48,875 nt of DNA from Methanomassiliicoccales archaeon (GTDB lineage Archaea; Thermoplasmatota; Thermoplasmata; SG8-5): assembly GCA_030612505.1 (NCBI GenBank), contig JAUWNU010000004.1:1-48875 (forward strand), read 5' to 3'. The notes beneath the pieces were generated by a model, which saw only the letters and a list, made by a program, of their open reading frames with translations, was not told the DNA's origin and did no database searches. A program made the position numbers and the translations under genes. Numbering within the stretch: the first letter of the stretch is position 1; the number at the start of each line of letters is the position of its first letter. Below, one piece after another: positions 10,589 to 19,023 of the stretch.

Positions 10589-12139
10589 TTATTCGATATT
10601 TTTACATATTTCAGAAACATATTCATATGTTATATCCCACAACCATATGCTGGTAGCACACAATTGAGCCTTCTGCCAGTATTTGTCTATATCATTGGAA
10701 TTTTCTATTTCGTTCATGCGGTTGATTATAGTGGGACTATGTGAAGGGGAATCATATAAATATTGAATCGATTGTAAAATCGTTTTTAAAATTAATTCAA
10801 CATGTTCAGGTAAATCATTATCTGTCAATTTTATCTGTTTTATTTTTTCCTTTAAATCTTCGCATAGGTCATTGTTTTCACTTAAATTGTGACTTACGTT
10901 TCGATTAGATATTCTCTCCCTGTATATGTCCGCATATTTATCGAGTCTATCATGCTGATTTAAAAGGGAATGTAATTCATCTTTATTTGTTACACTTTTC
11001 TCAATGCAATATTGAAAATCGATTAACGCCCGCTTGTATATATCCTTCTTCCAAACCTCAAGTAATCTATTTAATGCCCATATGGGATATTCAATATATT
11101 TTCGATCTAACTTGTGTTTGACCATTACATTAAACCATAATTCATTAAACGCAACAGAATACACATTAGGAAGAAAATTTGAATCGGGATGATTATATTT
11201 GATATTTTCATATATATTCTTAACATCGGAATCAATCTCCATATATTTATCTGTGCAAAAAAAGTATCTCGGAGGGAGATGCATAGTGCATTTGTGGCAA
11301 TTTATTTCCCCATAGAATACAGGATGACGGCAATATGGGCAATGCCCTGTTGTAACTTCTTCTATCCATAATTCTAGGTAATCATCAATTTCCGCTTGAT
11401 GTTTTTTATAATAATGTCTATAATGTCTCATGGATACCCTAGTGTGCTTAGGTGTATCTAACATGTTTTGAGATACAATAACATTATCCAAATATTTATT
11501 GAAGTAATTGTAATAATCCTTGTTTAAAAAGACAGTTTCTATTGACCTATGTAGGTAAGGTTTGTCCTTAAATTTTTCAATTTTTGATTTTCCGAGTGCT
11601 TTATGTAATTTATTTCTTGGCTCTATTTCTTCTTTACCCAGCAGTTCTGGTATTGAAGATATCAATATATATTGGATAATTAATTTCTCAATTGCAGAAA
11701 TATACTCCATTTCTTTTTTTATCCATTGCTCGTGCAATAGAACACCGATTATATATCCGATTAAAAATCCGGCAATTACAAAGATATAGACAAAATAGAA
11801 ATAACTCTCTATTATCTCTACCAAGTAACCAAACAATATGTTTAATCCAAGAATAATAATGCCGATAAAAAGAAGGAATAGGGGCATAAAGAAAACAGAA
11901 GGCCTGAAGAGATGCCTTGATGAAGCAGGTGAGAAAGATATACCGAAAATAATCCCAATAATTGCTGGAAATAATATTTTAAGAGTAAAGTAATCTATGA
12001 AAGATATGTTAGATAAGTCTAGAAGAAATACATATGTACATATTAGAATGAGTATAAATAATATTATCGTAAATAACAGAAGGACAAATTTCCGTGATAT
12101 ACTCCACTCATCTTGATACATAGTTAACACTGATTTCAA
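10589..12139 (-). CDS. Polytopic membrane protein with cytosolic zinc-ribbon motif, unknown function
   Basis: 516 aa; several N-terminal TM helices; CPYCRHPVFYGEINCHKC (CxxC...CxxC); last gene of the minus-strand cluster. Confidence 0.75.
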   Translation of the reverse strand: MKSVLTMYQDEWSISRKFVLLLFTIILFILILICTYVFLLDLSNISFIDYFTLKILFPAIIGIIFGISFSPASSRHLFRPSVFFMPLFLLFIGIIILGLNILFGYLVEIIESYFYFVYIFVIAGFLIGYIIGVLLHEQWIKKEMEYISAIEKLIIQYILISSIPELLGKEEIEPRNKLHKALGKSKIEKFKDKPYLHRSIETVFLNKDYYNYFNKYLDNVIVSQNMLDTPKHTRVSMRHYRHYYKKHQAEIDDYLELWIEEVTTGHCPYCRHPVFYGEINCHKCTMHLPPRYFFCTDKYMEIDSDVKNIYENIKYNHPDSNFLPNVYSVAFNELWFNVMVKHKLDRKYIEYPIWALNRLLEVWKKDIYKRALIDFQYCIEKSVTNKDELHSLLNQHDRLDKYADIYRERISNRNVSHNLSENNDLCEDLKEKIKQIKLTDNDLPEHVELILKTILQSIQYLYDSPSHSPTIINRMNEIENSNDIDKYWQKAQLCATSIWLWDITYEYVSEICKNIE

Positions 12140-12247
12140 GCGAACTATATAATCCCTGCGATATTACCCAAGAGTTTAAAAATGTTTATTCAAAATCTTA
12201 AAATTTGTTTAAGTCAGCCAGTTAGCAAATAGTCAATTTCTATGGCC

Positions 12248-14929
12248 TTAATCCTGGTTCTGAATTAATTCATACAGTTCTGGACTAATTCTACTGATAT
12301 CTAGTTCCTGCAATAGAAATCTATTGTCGATGATATTTTGAAGTTCAGCACTTAAAGTAGGCATCCAATATCTGGAAGAGTAAACATCGTTCCATATTTC
12401 AGATGTTATTGATTCTCTAATGTCTTCCCCCCAGATACTCAAAGCAGCTTGATTTATTGAGTGCCTAGCGGCAAGTAATACATCGCCAGAAATAGAGTGC
12501 TTATCAAAAGATTGATCATATTCTTGAGGAAATAATGTGTCGAAAACGGCTAATGTCTGTAGTATTTCTATGAATGTTGGACCTGAGATTAGAGAAAGGC
12601 ATATATCATCAAATATCACAGGATGACCCAATGTTACGATAAAGGAATTAAAGCCGTCAACACACAGATTATCTAAATGGTCATTGATATCTGAAATCAT
12701 AGTATCAAGTGAGTGAGCACCTGAAATAAGTTTGTGGATTACAAGAGTAAAATGGTATAGTCCACTTTTCACATCTAAAAACGGATAAATTCCTGCTGTG
12801 GGGCCATAGAAAGTCATATGTTCATGTTCCCCAATTTCAATGTTATTAGTCTTAGGTATGAACCACTGAGTAGATACTTCTTCATCTATCCCTTCAAGAA
12901 AATGTGACGAATCAGACATCAGAATAATTGAGATGGGATCTATCTGATTACAATATTCTTCTTGATCCAAACATCTGTTTTGCTCAGCTTTAAGATGTTC
13001 CGGTTTGTCCTCGTCCAAATGAGCTTCTAATCGTTTTTTCCAGAGCTCGATTTGTTCTTCATCATGTCGATTTATAAGCATATGCTTGAGTCCATCATTA
13101 ATAAGTATAGATTCTATGATGTTTGTCTCAATGAGATGTAAGTGTTCTTCTCTTGTAGTATTATACAATAAAGGTAAAAGTAAATTACATTGAGTTATGC
13201 TTATAATCTTATTGATAATTCCATTTACGTTTTCAACATCTTCAATATTTCTACTTAAATGCTCGTTACTGAAATATATGAATTTGATTCGCTTGTCTAT
13301 TGCGTTGTATCTCAACTCTCCTAGATTATTACTAACAGACCATGGACACAAGGGATTCATGCACCCACTAAATTTTTCTTTTAACGGAATTATCCTTGAA
13401 TAAGGTTCCCTCATAATGGACTCAATATGATGAAGAATACTTGATTCTGTCAAGGATTTAATACTAATCCAAGAGCCACAGCTAGGGCAGTCAAACATAC
13501 CTGGAACCCAAAGGTTTAGTATCTCGTTTATTTTATCATCCACAGAGAGGCCCGTCCCTAATTTTTCAATGGTTTTATTCAGATAATTATACTTCTTCAA
13601 ACCACCAGAACTGTATATATCTTCTAATTCATTAATAGTTAATACGTAGTTATAAAAACAATCTTTATTTCTGTCTAATAGGTGCCACCATCTTTTGAAA
13701 CATTTTTCTGCGAGGAATGAGGTGCATTCTGCGTTGTTAACGAGGGACTGCCATATTCTAATGCCTCTAACGAATGAGTCATCATCTGTATTGCCGTTAT
13801 CATGCCTCAGAGAACACCGAACGATATCTCCAGTATATTCAATGTGTTGGCACTTTAAACATATAGAGTCCTCCCCTATTTGCGCTATTATATCTTCCGG
13901 AAGAGTTAAAGATAACGCCGGAGCATCATCATTATCATCATTAACTTCCCACCATTTGATATTAAATTCCTTGGATGTTTCCGCCAATTCTCTGATTATT
14001 TCCTCACGCACTAACAAAGGATGCGGGTTAATAAAATTGTTGTTAGGACCCCAATTGCGCTGTGCATAGTTCTGGTATCCCATTTGTATTGCCTTAGCAA
14101 ATGAGTAAACAGTATTCACATACCAATTATTACCTTTATCCCAGAAAGGCAGTATATTCAAGTTGAATATTATGGATTCTGTATCTATTGATCGTATGGT
14201 ATCTATTGCGATTGGTGTTGCACCAGAACCCAAACCACCACCTGTGCTGTTGACAACTAATATAAAGCGTGGGACGCGTGTTCCATTCTCATCAGTGATT
14301 CGACATAATTCCAATATACGTTCCCTAAACTGAATACAGAAATCATCCATTATCTGTTTTCCTTTACCTAACTTTCCCTCACAACTATGAAGGTCGTTTG
14401 TAGGAGTAAGCCAGAGGGTGTGGTAGTTCCTTTCTTCAGCACGGCCATTATCATCCCGAATTTTGGGGAAGAAACGTGTGTTTAGGTTTTTTATTTCTGG
14501 GCCGCAATCAACTGCGAGATACCTGTTCTTTGTGGCATTCCACATCAATGCGGCTGCAAGGTTGACGTTCTTATTTTTATACAGATACTCAAGGCATGCC
14601 TGAACCACATTGCATCCTGCTTCCCCAATTCCTATCCACATGACAGAGGACATTGCAGGGTCGTCATTGAAAGTATAAAGTTCATTACATTCTTGGTTAT
14701 TACATTTACCCATTCTCTTATCAAGTTCCTCAAGGTTCAAGGGCTTGTCAGAAGGACAGCCGAATTCATATTGAAAAATTAAGAAATTATCACTGCCTTT
14801 AGGTCGCTCCTCAGAGTCAACAATGCAATTTCTACAAAATAATTTACCACAGTCCTCAGATGTGCATTTCCATACACCGTATTTTTCTACATACTCTAAA
14901 GCTTCATGCTGACACATACCAATTCCCAA
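12248..14929 (-). CDS. Large FtsZ/tubulin-superfamily-like protein with N-terminal Cys-rich domain (paralog A)
   Basis: 893 aa; N-terminal C/H zinc-like motifs (CTSEDCGKLFCRNC); GIGEAGCNVVQ (T1-like loop) and VVNSTGGGLGSGATPIAIDTIR (tubulin/FtsZ T4-like signature); internal CPSCGSW...CMNPLCPW motif. Confidence 0.75.
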   Translation of the reverse strand: MGIGMCQHEALEYVEKYGVWKCTSEDCGKLFCRNCIVDSEERPKGSDNFLIFQYEFGCPSDKPLNLEELDKRMGKCNNQECNELYTFNDDPAMSSVMWIGIGEAGCNVVQACLEYLYKNKNVNLAAALMWNATKNRYLAVDCGPEIKNLNTRFFPKIRDDNGRAEERNYHTLWLTPTNDLHSCEGKLGKGKQIMDDFCIQFRERILELCRITDENGTRVPRFILVVNSTGGGLGSGATPIAIDTIRSIDTESIIFNLNILPFWDKGNNWYVNTVYSFAKAIQMGYQNYAQRNWGPNNNFINPHPLLVREEIIRELAETSKEFNIKWWEVNDDNDDAPALSLTLPEDIIAQIGEDSICLKCQHIEYTGDIVRCSLRHDNGNTDDDSFVRGIRIWQSLVNNAECTSFLAEKCFKRWWHLLDRNKDCFYNYVLTINELEDIYSSGGLKKYNYLNKTIEKLGTGLSVDDKINEILNLWVPGMFDCPSCGSWISIKSLTESSILHHIESIMREPYSRIIPLKEKFSGCMNPLCPWSVSNNLGELRYNAIDKRIKFIYFSNEHLSRNIEDVENVNGIINKIISITQCNLLLPLLYNTTREEHLHLIETNIIESILINDGLKHMLINRHDEEQIELWKKRLEAHLDEDKPEHLKAEQNRCLDQEEYCNQIDPISIILMSDSSHFLEGIDEEVSTQWFIPKTNNIEIGEHEHMTFYGPTAGIYPFLDVKSGLYHFTLVIHKLISGAHSLDTMISDINDHLDNLCVDGFNSFIVTLGHPVIFDDICLSLISGPTFIEILQTLAVFDTLFPQEYDQSFDKHSISGDVLLAARHSINQAALSIWGEDIRESITSEIWNDVYSSRYWMPTLSAELQNIIDNRFLLQELDISRISPELYELIQNQD

Positions 14930-15046
14930 CTATATAGCTAAGACAACTTAAAATAATTTCGAATTCAACGTCTCTGGGAATTGACAAGCTTTATGACTTA
15001 TGTTAGGTAATAGGCTTCTAAAGTTAAGTATGATTTCATGTTTAAA

Positions 15047-18028
15047 TTATTCTGCATTTTCATTCTGATGTGCTTGATCTACTGCCTGTTGCTGTTCTTC
15101 TTCGTTACCAGGGGGTATGCCACCACCTCCTGGGTCCTGAGGTGGGGGATGTTGTCCTTGGCCCTGTCCGCCTTGCGGTTGTGGAGGACGTAAAAAGTTT
15201 TGAACAAGTTGATTAACACCAACGCGTTGGAAATTAATTTGATCTAATAGTTTTCTATTGTTAACAATACGTAGGTTGTTTCTATTTTTGGTTGTTAACC
15301 ACTGGCTTGCAGGGCAAACTTTTATCCATTTAGTAGCTGTTAGTACTGGTTCAATATCAGTGTGGTCCCAAAGACCTGGTGCGGCGTTATTTATAGATTC
15401 CCTAGCAGAGATATATATTTCCCCAGGAACTGTATACTCTTTGTTAGATTCCAAGTATTCATGGGCTAGGTATAAATCAAATACTGCTATAGATTGTAAC
15501 ATTTCGATAAATAATGGGCCAGATAGTAACGACACAGATATGTTGTTATAATTCACTGGAGAAGTAAAGGCTTTACAATATGAATATGGCTGTCTATGCT
15601 CTACGCAAATCCGATCAAAATCCTTCTTCAATCTAGTTCCTATGTCTTGTAGATTTTCAATTTCAGGGTCACCTCTGTAAAGAATCTGGGTATAATGCCT
15701 ATTAGCTGATGGAACATCATAGCCAAAGTCATCGTCTCTATCTTCCTCTTCTTCCTCAAATTCCTCATCCTCTCCCATGAGCACCTCCATATTCGGCGAT
15801 GAAAATTCAGGATCGCTTTTTGCATATTTGTTTGGATATATGCCTGCAGTTGGACCAGAAGCAGTAATCCAGAAATAATCCCCCACAGTTTCCGCATCGA
15901 GAGTTGGTTCATACCACGTTGAGCCTAAGTTGTTAAAAAACAAATCAGAACTAGTTACATTAATATCGCTTTTATCTAAACGTTGCTGCAATGTTTGAAT
16001 GGGTATTCTATCTAATATCATTGCAACACTAATTGGGTCTGTGTGTTTGCAAAAATCTTCTTGGTCCGAAATCTTATCCCGCTGTATACCTCTGGTTTGA
16101 TGTGTACTGTCTTGGTCTCTAGTATCTGCTGGTGCGGGTGTGCTCTGGTCCCCAACCAATCTATCCCAAAAACGTCTTCTCACTTGCGCTTCAGGGTTAT
16201 CATCTGTCTGTTGGTTCAGATTTGCTGGCTCAGGCAGATTATTTATCCAGGCCTCCATTTTTTCTCTATCATCAAAGTTAAGAATGAATTCTTTGATGTC
16301 ATCATCATTTTTAATTTTATTTATAATAGTTTGTTCTATCCTGTCTTTGTGTACATTATCTGTGGACGCCAAGAGTAATGGTGTAAGAATATTACCAATA
16401 ATTCGAGCCACAATTTGGTTGGTCGCTCTATAACGAAGCACTTCTCCTTCATCAACTCGTCTATTAATGTTTTGATCCTGTTGTAGAGCTATTACTTCAG
16501 CCTCAAACTCTTCCATTCTGTCAGTTTGTTGTAGCCACTCCTTGTATTTTCTCTCTACTTCACCCATCTGACCCATGAAAAATTGATTGCTAATATATAT
16601 GAATTTAAGCTTTTGATCCCAGGCAGAATACTTAAATAGGTTTTTCATTTTTTCTATCGTTGGATTATTCAATGGACAACTAGATCCCTTACAACCGGTA
16701 TTTGCTTCAAGGGTCAATGAAGCACTTGTATTACCTGCTATCTTAGCCATTATGTAATTCTCTGCTTGGCTTAATACACTTGCTTTATGTATACTAGATA
16801 TCTCATTCCATTCTGGACATGAATGACAAGGAGCTTTTCCTAGGTGAGTCAGGAACAATAATTCTTTAACCATGTCATCCAATTTGTCATCTAATTTATT
16901 TATTTGGTCTAATTTCTCTTCTTCTGTGCCATTAAATTCTGTACTTATAAGTTGGCCAGCGATATTATTTTCTCTAAAATCATTATCATCCAACACAGCA
17001 TAAATAAATTTTTCCGTCTTCCATTCTTTTACAAATAAATCCCACCATTCAGAATGCACAGATTTCAATGTTTTCTTTATTTTTTCTTTAAGTTCAATCT
17101 TAACGAGACTAGGATTATAGTTAATAAATGTTGTTTTATCATCCCAGTTACGTTGGGAATAACTCTGGTAACCTAACTGGATGGCCCTAGCAAAGCAATA
17201 AACTGTGTTCCCATACCACTTAGCATCATTCCAATACGGCATGATATTGAAATTTATTATAATAGCATCTGGATCCATACCACGTATCGTTTCTATAGCA
17301 ATTGGAGTGGCGCCAGACCCCGTGCCTCCTCCTGTGCTATTGATTATAATTATGAACCGTGGCAGACGTGGTAGCTGTTGGTTGTTATCCTGTGCGATTT
17401 TTGTCCTTTCTTTGATTCTACATAAATCTCGTATTTTTTGATTTAAGTCATCCTTAAATTGATCCATAATATTTCTACCCTTACCCATGTGGTGACCACA
17501 GCCTTTTAGATTATCATCTCTAGACAGCCAAAGCGTGTGATAATTGCTTCTTAATTGAACCCCCGTTTTACTTCTTTTTTTAGGGAAAAAGCGAACATCT
17601 AAATATCTTATTTCGGGACCACAATTAATTGCAAGATATCTATTATTGGTTGCGTTCCACATTAGAGCAGCAGCCAGTTCTACATCTTTATTGTCACGCA
17701 TATAACGCATACAAGTTTGTACTACATTGCTTCCCCCCTCTCCTATTCCAATCCACATAATAGATGACATGTCTTTTTCTGTCTGATGAAGGTAATATTC
17801 ATTGCATTTTAGACAGACACCGATGGTTTTACTTAGGTCTTCAAGCTTCAGTTTTGGATATCCTTCTCTTTCTTTTTTTATGCTTGTTATAGGGTGTTTT
17901 GGATCGGGGCCTATGGTATTGTGTTCATAGGGATCCTTAGTACAGTTTTTACAGTATGTGACACCGCATTTTTTACATACCCAGACACCATAAGACTCAT
18001 TATATTCCAGTTCCCCATTTTCACACAT
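15047..18028 (-). CDS. Large FtsZ/tubulin-superfamily-like protein with N-terminal Cys-rich domain and P/G/Q-rich C-terminal tail (paralog B)
   Basis: 993 aa; CKKCGVTYCKNC; GIGEGGSNVVQ; IINSTGGGTGSGATPIAIETIRG (canonical GGGTGSG); internal CHSCPEW...CKGSSCPL; acidic insert EDEEFEEEEEDRDDDFG; tail FLRPPQPQGGQGQGQHPPPQDPGGGG. Confidence 0.8.
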   Translation of the reverse strand: MCENGELEYNESYGVWVCKKCGVTYCKNCTKDPYEHNTIGPDPKHPITSIKKEREGYPKLKLEDLSKTIGVCLKCNEYYLHQTEKDMSSIMWIGIGEGGSNVVQTCMRYMRDNKDVELAAALMWNATNNRYLAINCGPEIRYLDVRFFPKKRSKTGVQLRSNYHTLWLSRDDNLKGCGHHMGKGRNIMDQFKDDLNQKIRDLCRIKERTKIAQDNNQQLPRLPRFIIIINSTGGGTGSGATPIAIETIRGMDPDAIIINFNIMPYWNDAKWYGNTVYCFARAIQLGYQSYSQRNWDDKTTFINYNPSLVKIELKEKIKKTLKSVHSEWWDLFVKEWKTEKFIYAVLDDNDFRENNIAGQLISTEFNGTEEEKLDQINKLDDKLDDMVKELLFLTHLGKAPCHSCPEWNEISSIHKASVLSQAENYIMAKIAGNTSASLTLEANTGCKGSSCPLNNPTIEKMKNLFKYSAWDQKLKFIYISNQFFMGQMGEVERKYKEWLQQTDRMEEFEAEVIALQQDQNINRRVDEGEVLRYRATNQIVARIIGNILTPLLLASTDNVHKDRIEQTIINKIKNDDDIKEFILNFDDREKMEAWINNLPEPANLNQQTDDNPEAQVRRRFWDRLVGDQSTPAPADTRDQDSTHQTRGIQRDKISDQEDFCKHTDPISVAMILDRIPIQTLQQRLDKSDINVTSSDLFFNNLGSTWYEPTLDAETVGDYFWITASGPTAGIYPNKYAKSDPEFSSPNMEVLMGEDEEFEEEEEDRDDDFGYDVPSANRHYTQILYRGDPEIENLQDIGTRLKKDFDRICVEHRQPYSYCKAFTSPVNYNNISVSLLSGPLFIEMLQSIAVFDLYLAHEYLESNKEYTVPGEIYISARESINNAAPGLWDHTDIEPVLTATKWIKVCPASQWLTTKNRNNLRIVNNRKLLDQINFQRVGVNQLVQNFLRPPQPQGGQGQGQHPPPQDPGGGGIPPGNEEEQQQAVDQAHQNENAE

Positions 18029-18075
18029 CTAATCACCTACAACCTTATTGCTTATCCATCTTAATATATTTTCTA

Positions 18076-18531
18076 TTAATTATTGTTTAGAATAGAACCG
18101 TATATTATTTTTATATTGTCTTCAGAATTTAAATATTCATCATAGTTTAGGTAAAGTTCAAATATAGAACCTTCTAAAGGAGATACTTCCAGTTGATTGT
18201 CTTCAACCTTTACAATATAAATTTTTGTACCTTCTGGATTTATGGGAGGTGAAAACAATTTATCCATGGCATCAGGATTTTGTTTGATTTTTATTAATTT
18301 TTTCTTTAACTTGTTCTTGTTTTCATCCTCTATTTCTGCTAATTGATATATATCATTTGAGTACGTCACGAGGCCTATATCAACTAAGATATTCAACACT
18401 CTTTCATATTCATCTCTATCAATATTTATCAGGCCGTGTATGAGTTCATTAAAAGTGGTATTGCCTTTTAGTGTAAGCAGAAAAAGCAAATGACCTCCGA
18501 TAGTCAAATCTTCTTTGAAAAAATCACTCAT
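18076..18531 (-). CDS. Small winged-helix-like protein
   Basis: Probable start is the internal ATG at 18531 (MSDFFKEDLTIGG...), which overlaps the upstream stop as ATGAGTGA; helix-rich N-terminus then a beta-rich segment. The ORF track start at 18546 is also possible. Confidence 0.6.
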   Translation of the reverse strand: MSDFFKEDLTIGGHLLFLLTLKGNTTFNELIHGLINIDRDEYERVLNILVDIGLVTYSNDIYQLAEIEDENKNKLKKKLIKIKQNPDAMDKLFSPPINPEGTKIYIVKVEDNQLEVSPLEGSIFELYLNYDEYLNSEDNIKIIYGSILNNN

Positions 18532-18874
18532 TATCTTCACCTTCATCTGCCATCAGTTTAACTGCTGCGAGGATATATTCAAGTTTCTCTGATAATTTAT
18601 TCCAATTAATCTGATACCAAGTAATTTGTTTCCCCTTAACGGATTTTTTTACTTCAACAATCATCTCGTTTCCACGAAGGTAATTAATGTTGTTCCGTGC
18701 GGTATGTATGTTTAACGGAGCTTTACCTTTTTCCTTTCCACTTTTATCTCTCTCAACACCTTTGGCATAATCTTTTATTTGTACCTCTGTCGCCCCTTCA
18801 GGATGCATGATAAGGAAATCTAATATTATTGCCTGGGTGTTGTTTATGATATTTTGAAAACCTGGATGAGCCAT
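18524..18874 (-). CDS. Winged helix-turn-helix-like DNA-binding protein
   Basis: 116 aa: ...AIILDFLIMHPEGATEVQIKDYAKG...NIHTARNNINYLRGNEMIVEVKKSVKGKQITWYQINW (wHTH-like pattern with wing); first gene of the cluster. Confidence 0.65.
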   Translation of the reverse strand: MAHPGFQNIINNTQAIILDFLIMHPEGATEVQIKDYAKGVERDKSGKEKGKAPLNIHTARNNINYLRGNEMIVEVKKSVKGKQITWYQINWNKLSEKLEYILAAVKLMADEGEDNE

Positions 18875-18899
18875 GAATCATAGATGTCTTTCCATCATT

Positions 18900-18935
18900 A
18901 TAAAGTTTGCTACCATTATATAAGTATAAAATTGA
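18900..18935 (-). promoter_or_regulatory. Putative archaeal TATA-type promoter of the minus-strand cluster
   Basis: Minus strand ...ATTTTATACTTATATAATGG... about 40-50 nt upstream of the ATG at 18874. Confidence 0.4.
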
Positions 18936-18980
18936 TAAACAGATAATATATTCTTACCTGAGTCCTGTATGATATAAAAT

Positions 18981-19007
18981 AGAAAAAAGCCCCCATAATG
19001 AGGGCTT
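18981..19007 (-). terminator. Intrinsic-terminator-like hairpin after the 574-aa gene
   Basis: Minus strand AAGCCCTCATTATGGGGGCTTTTTTCT: AAGCCC/GGGCTT stem followed by a T run, 17 nt past the stop at 19024. Confidence 0.65.
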
Positions 19008-19023
19008 ATTGGTTTCCCATATT

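Noticed and set aside
15640-15912. 90-aa minus ORF within the 993-aa gene
   Set aside because: Out-of-frame overlap in the same strand region; the 993-aa frame has clear paralog conservation here.
10589-18874. Canonical cell-division FtsZ locus
   Set aside because: Proteins are far larger, carry Cys-rich modules and divergent loops, and have no division-cluster neighbours (sepF etc.).
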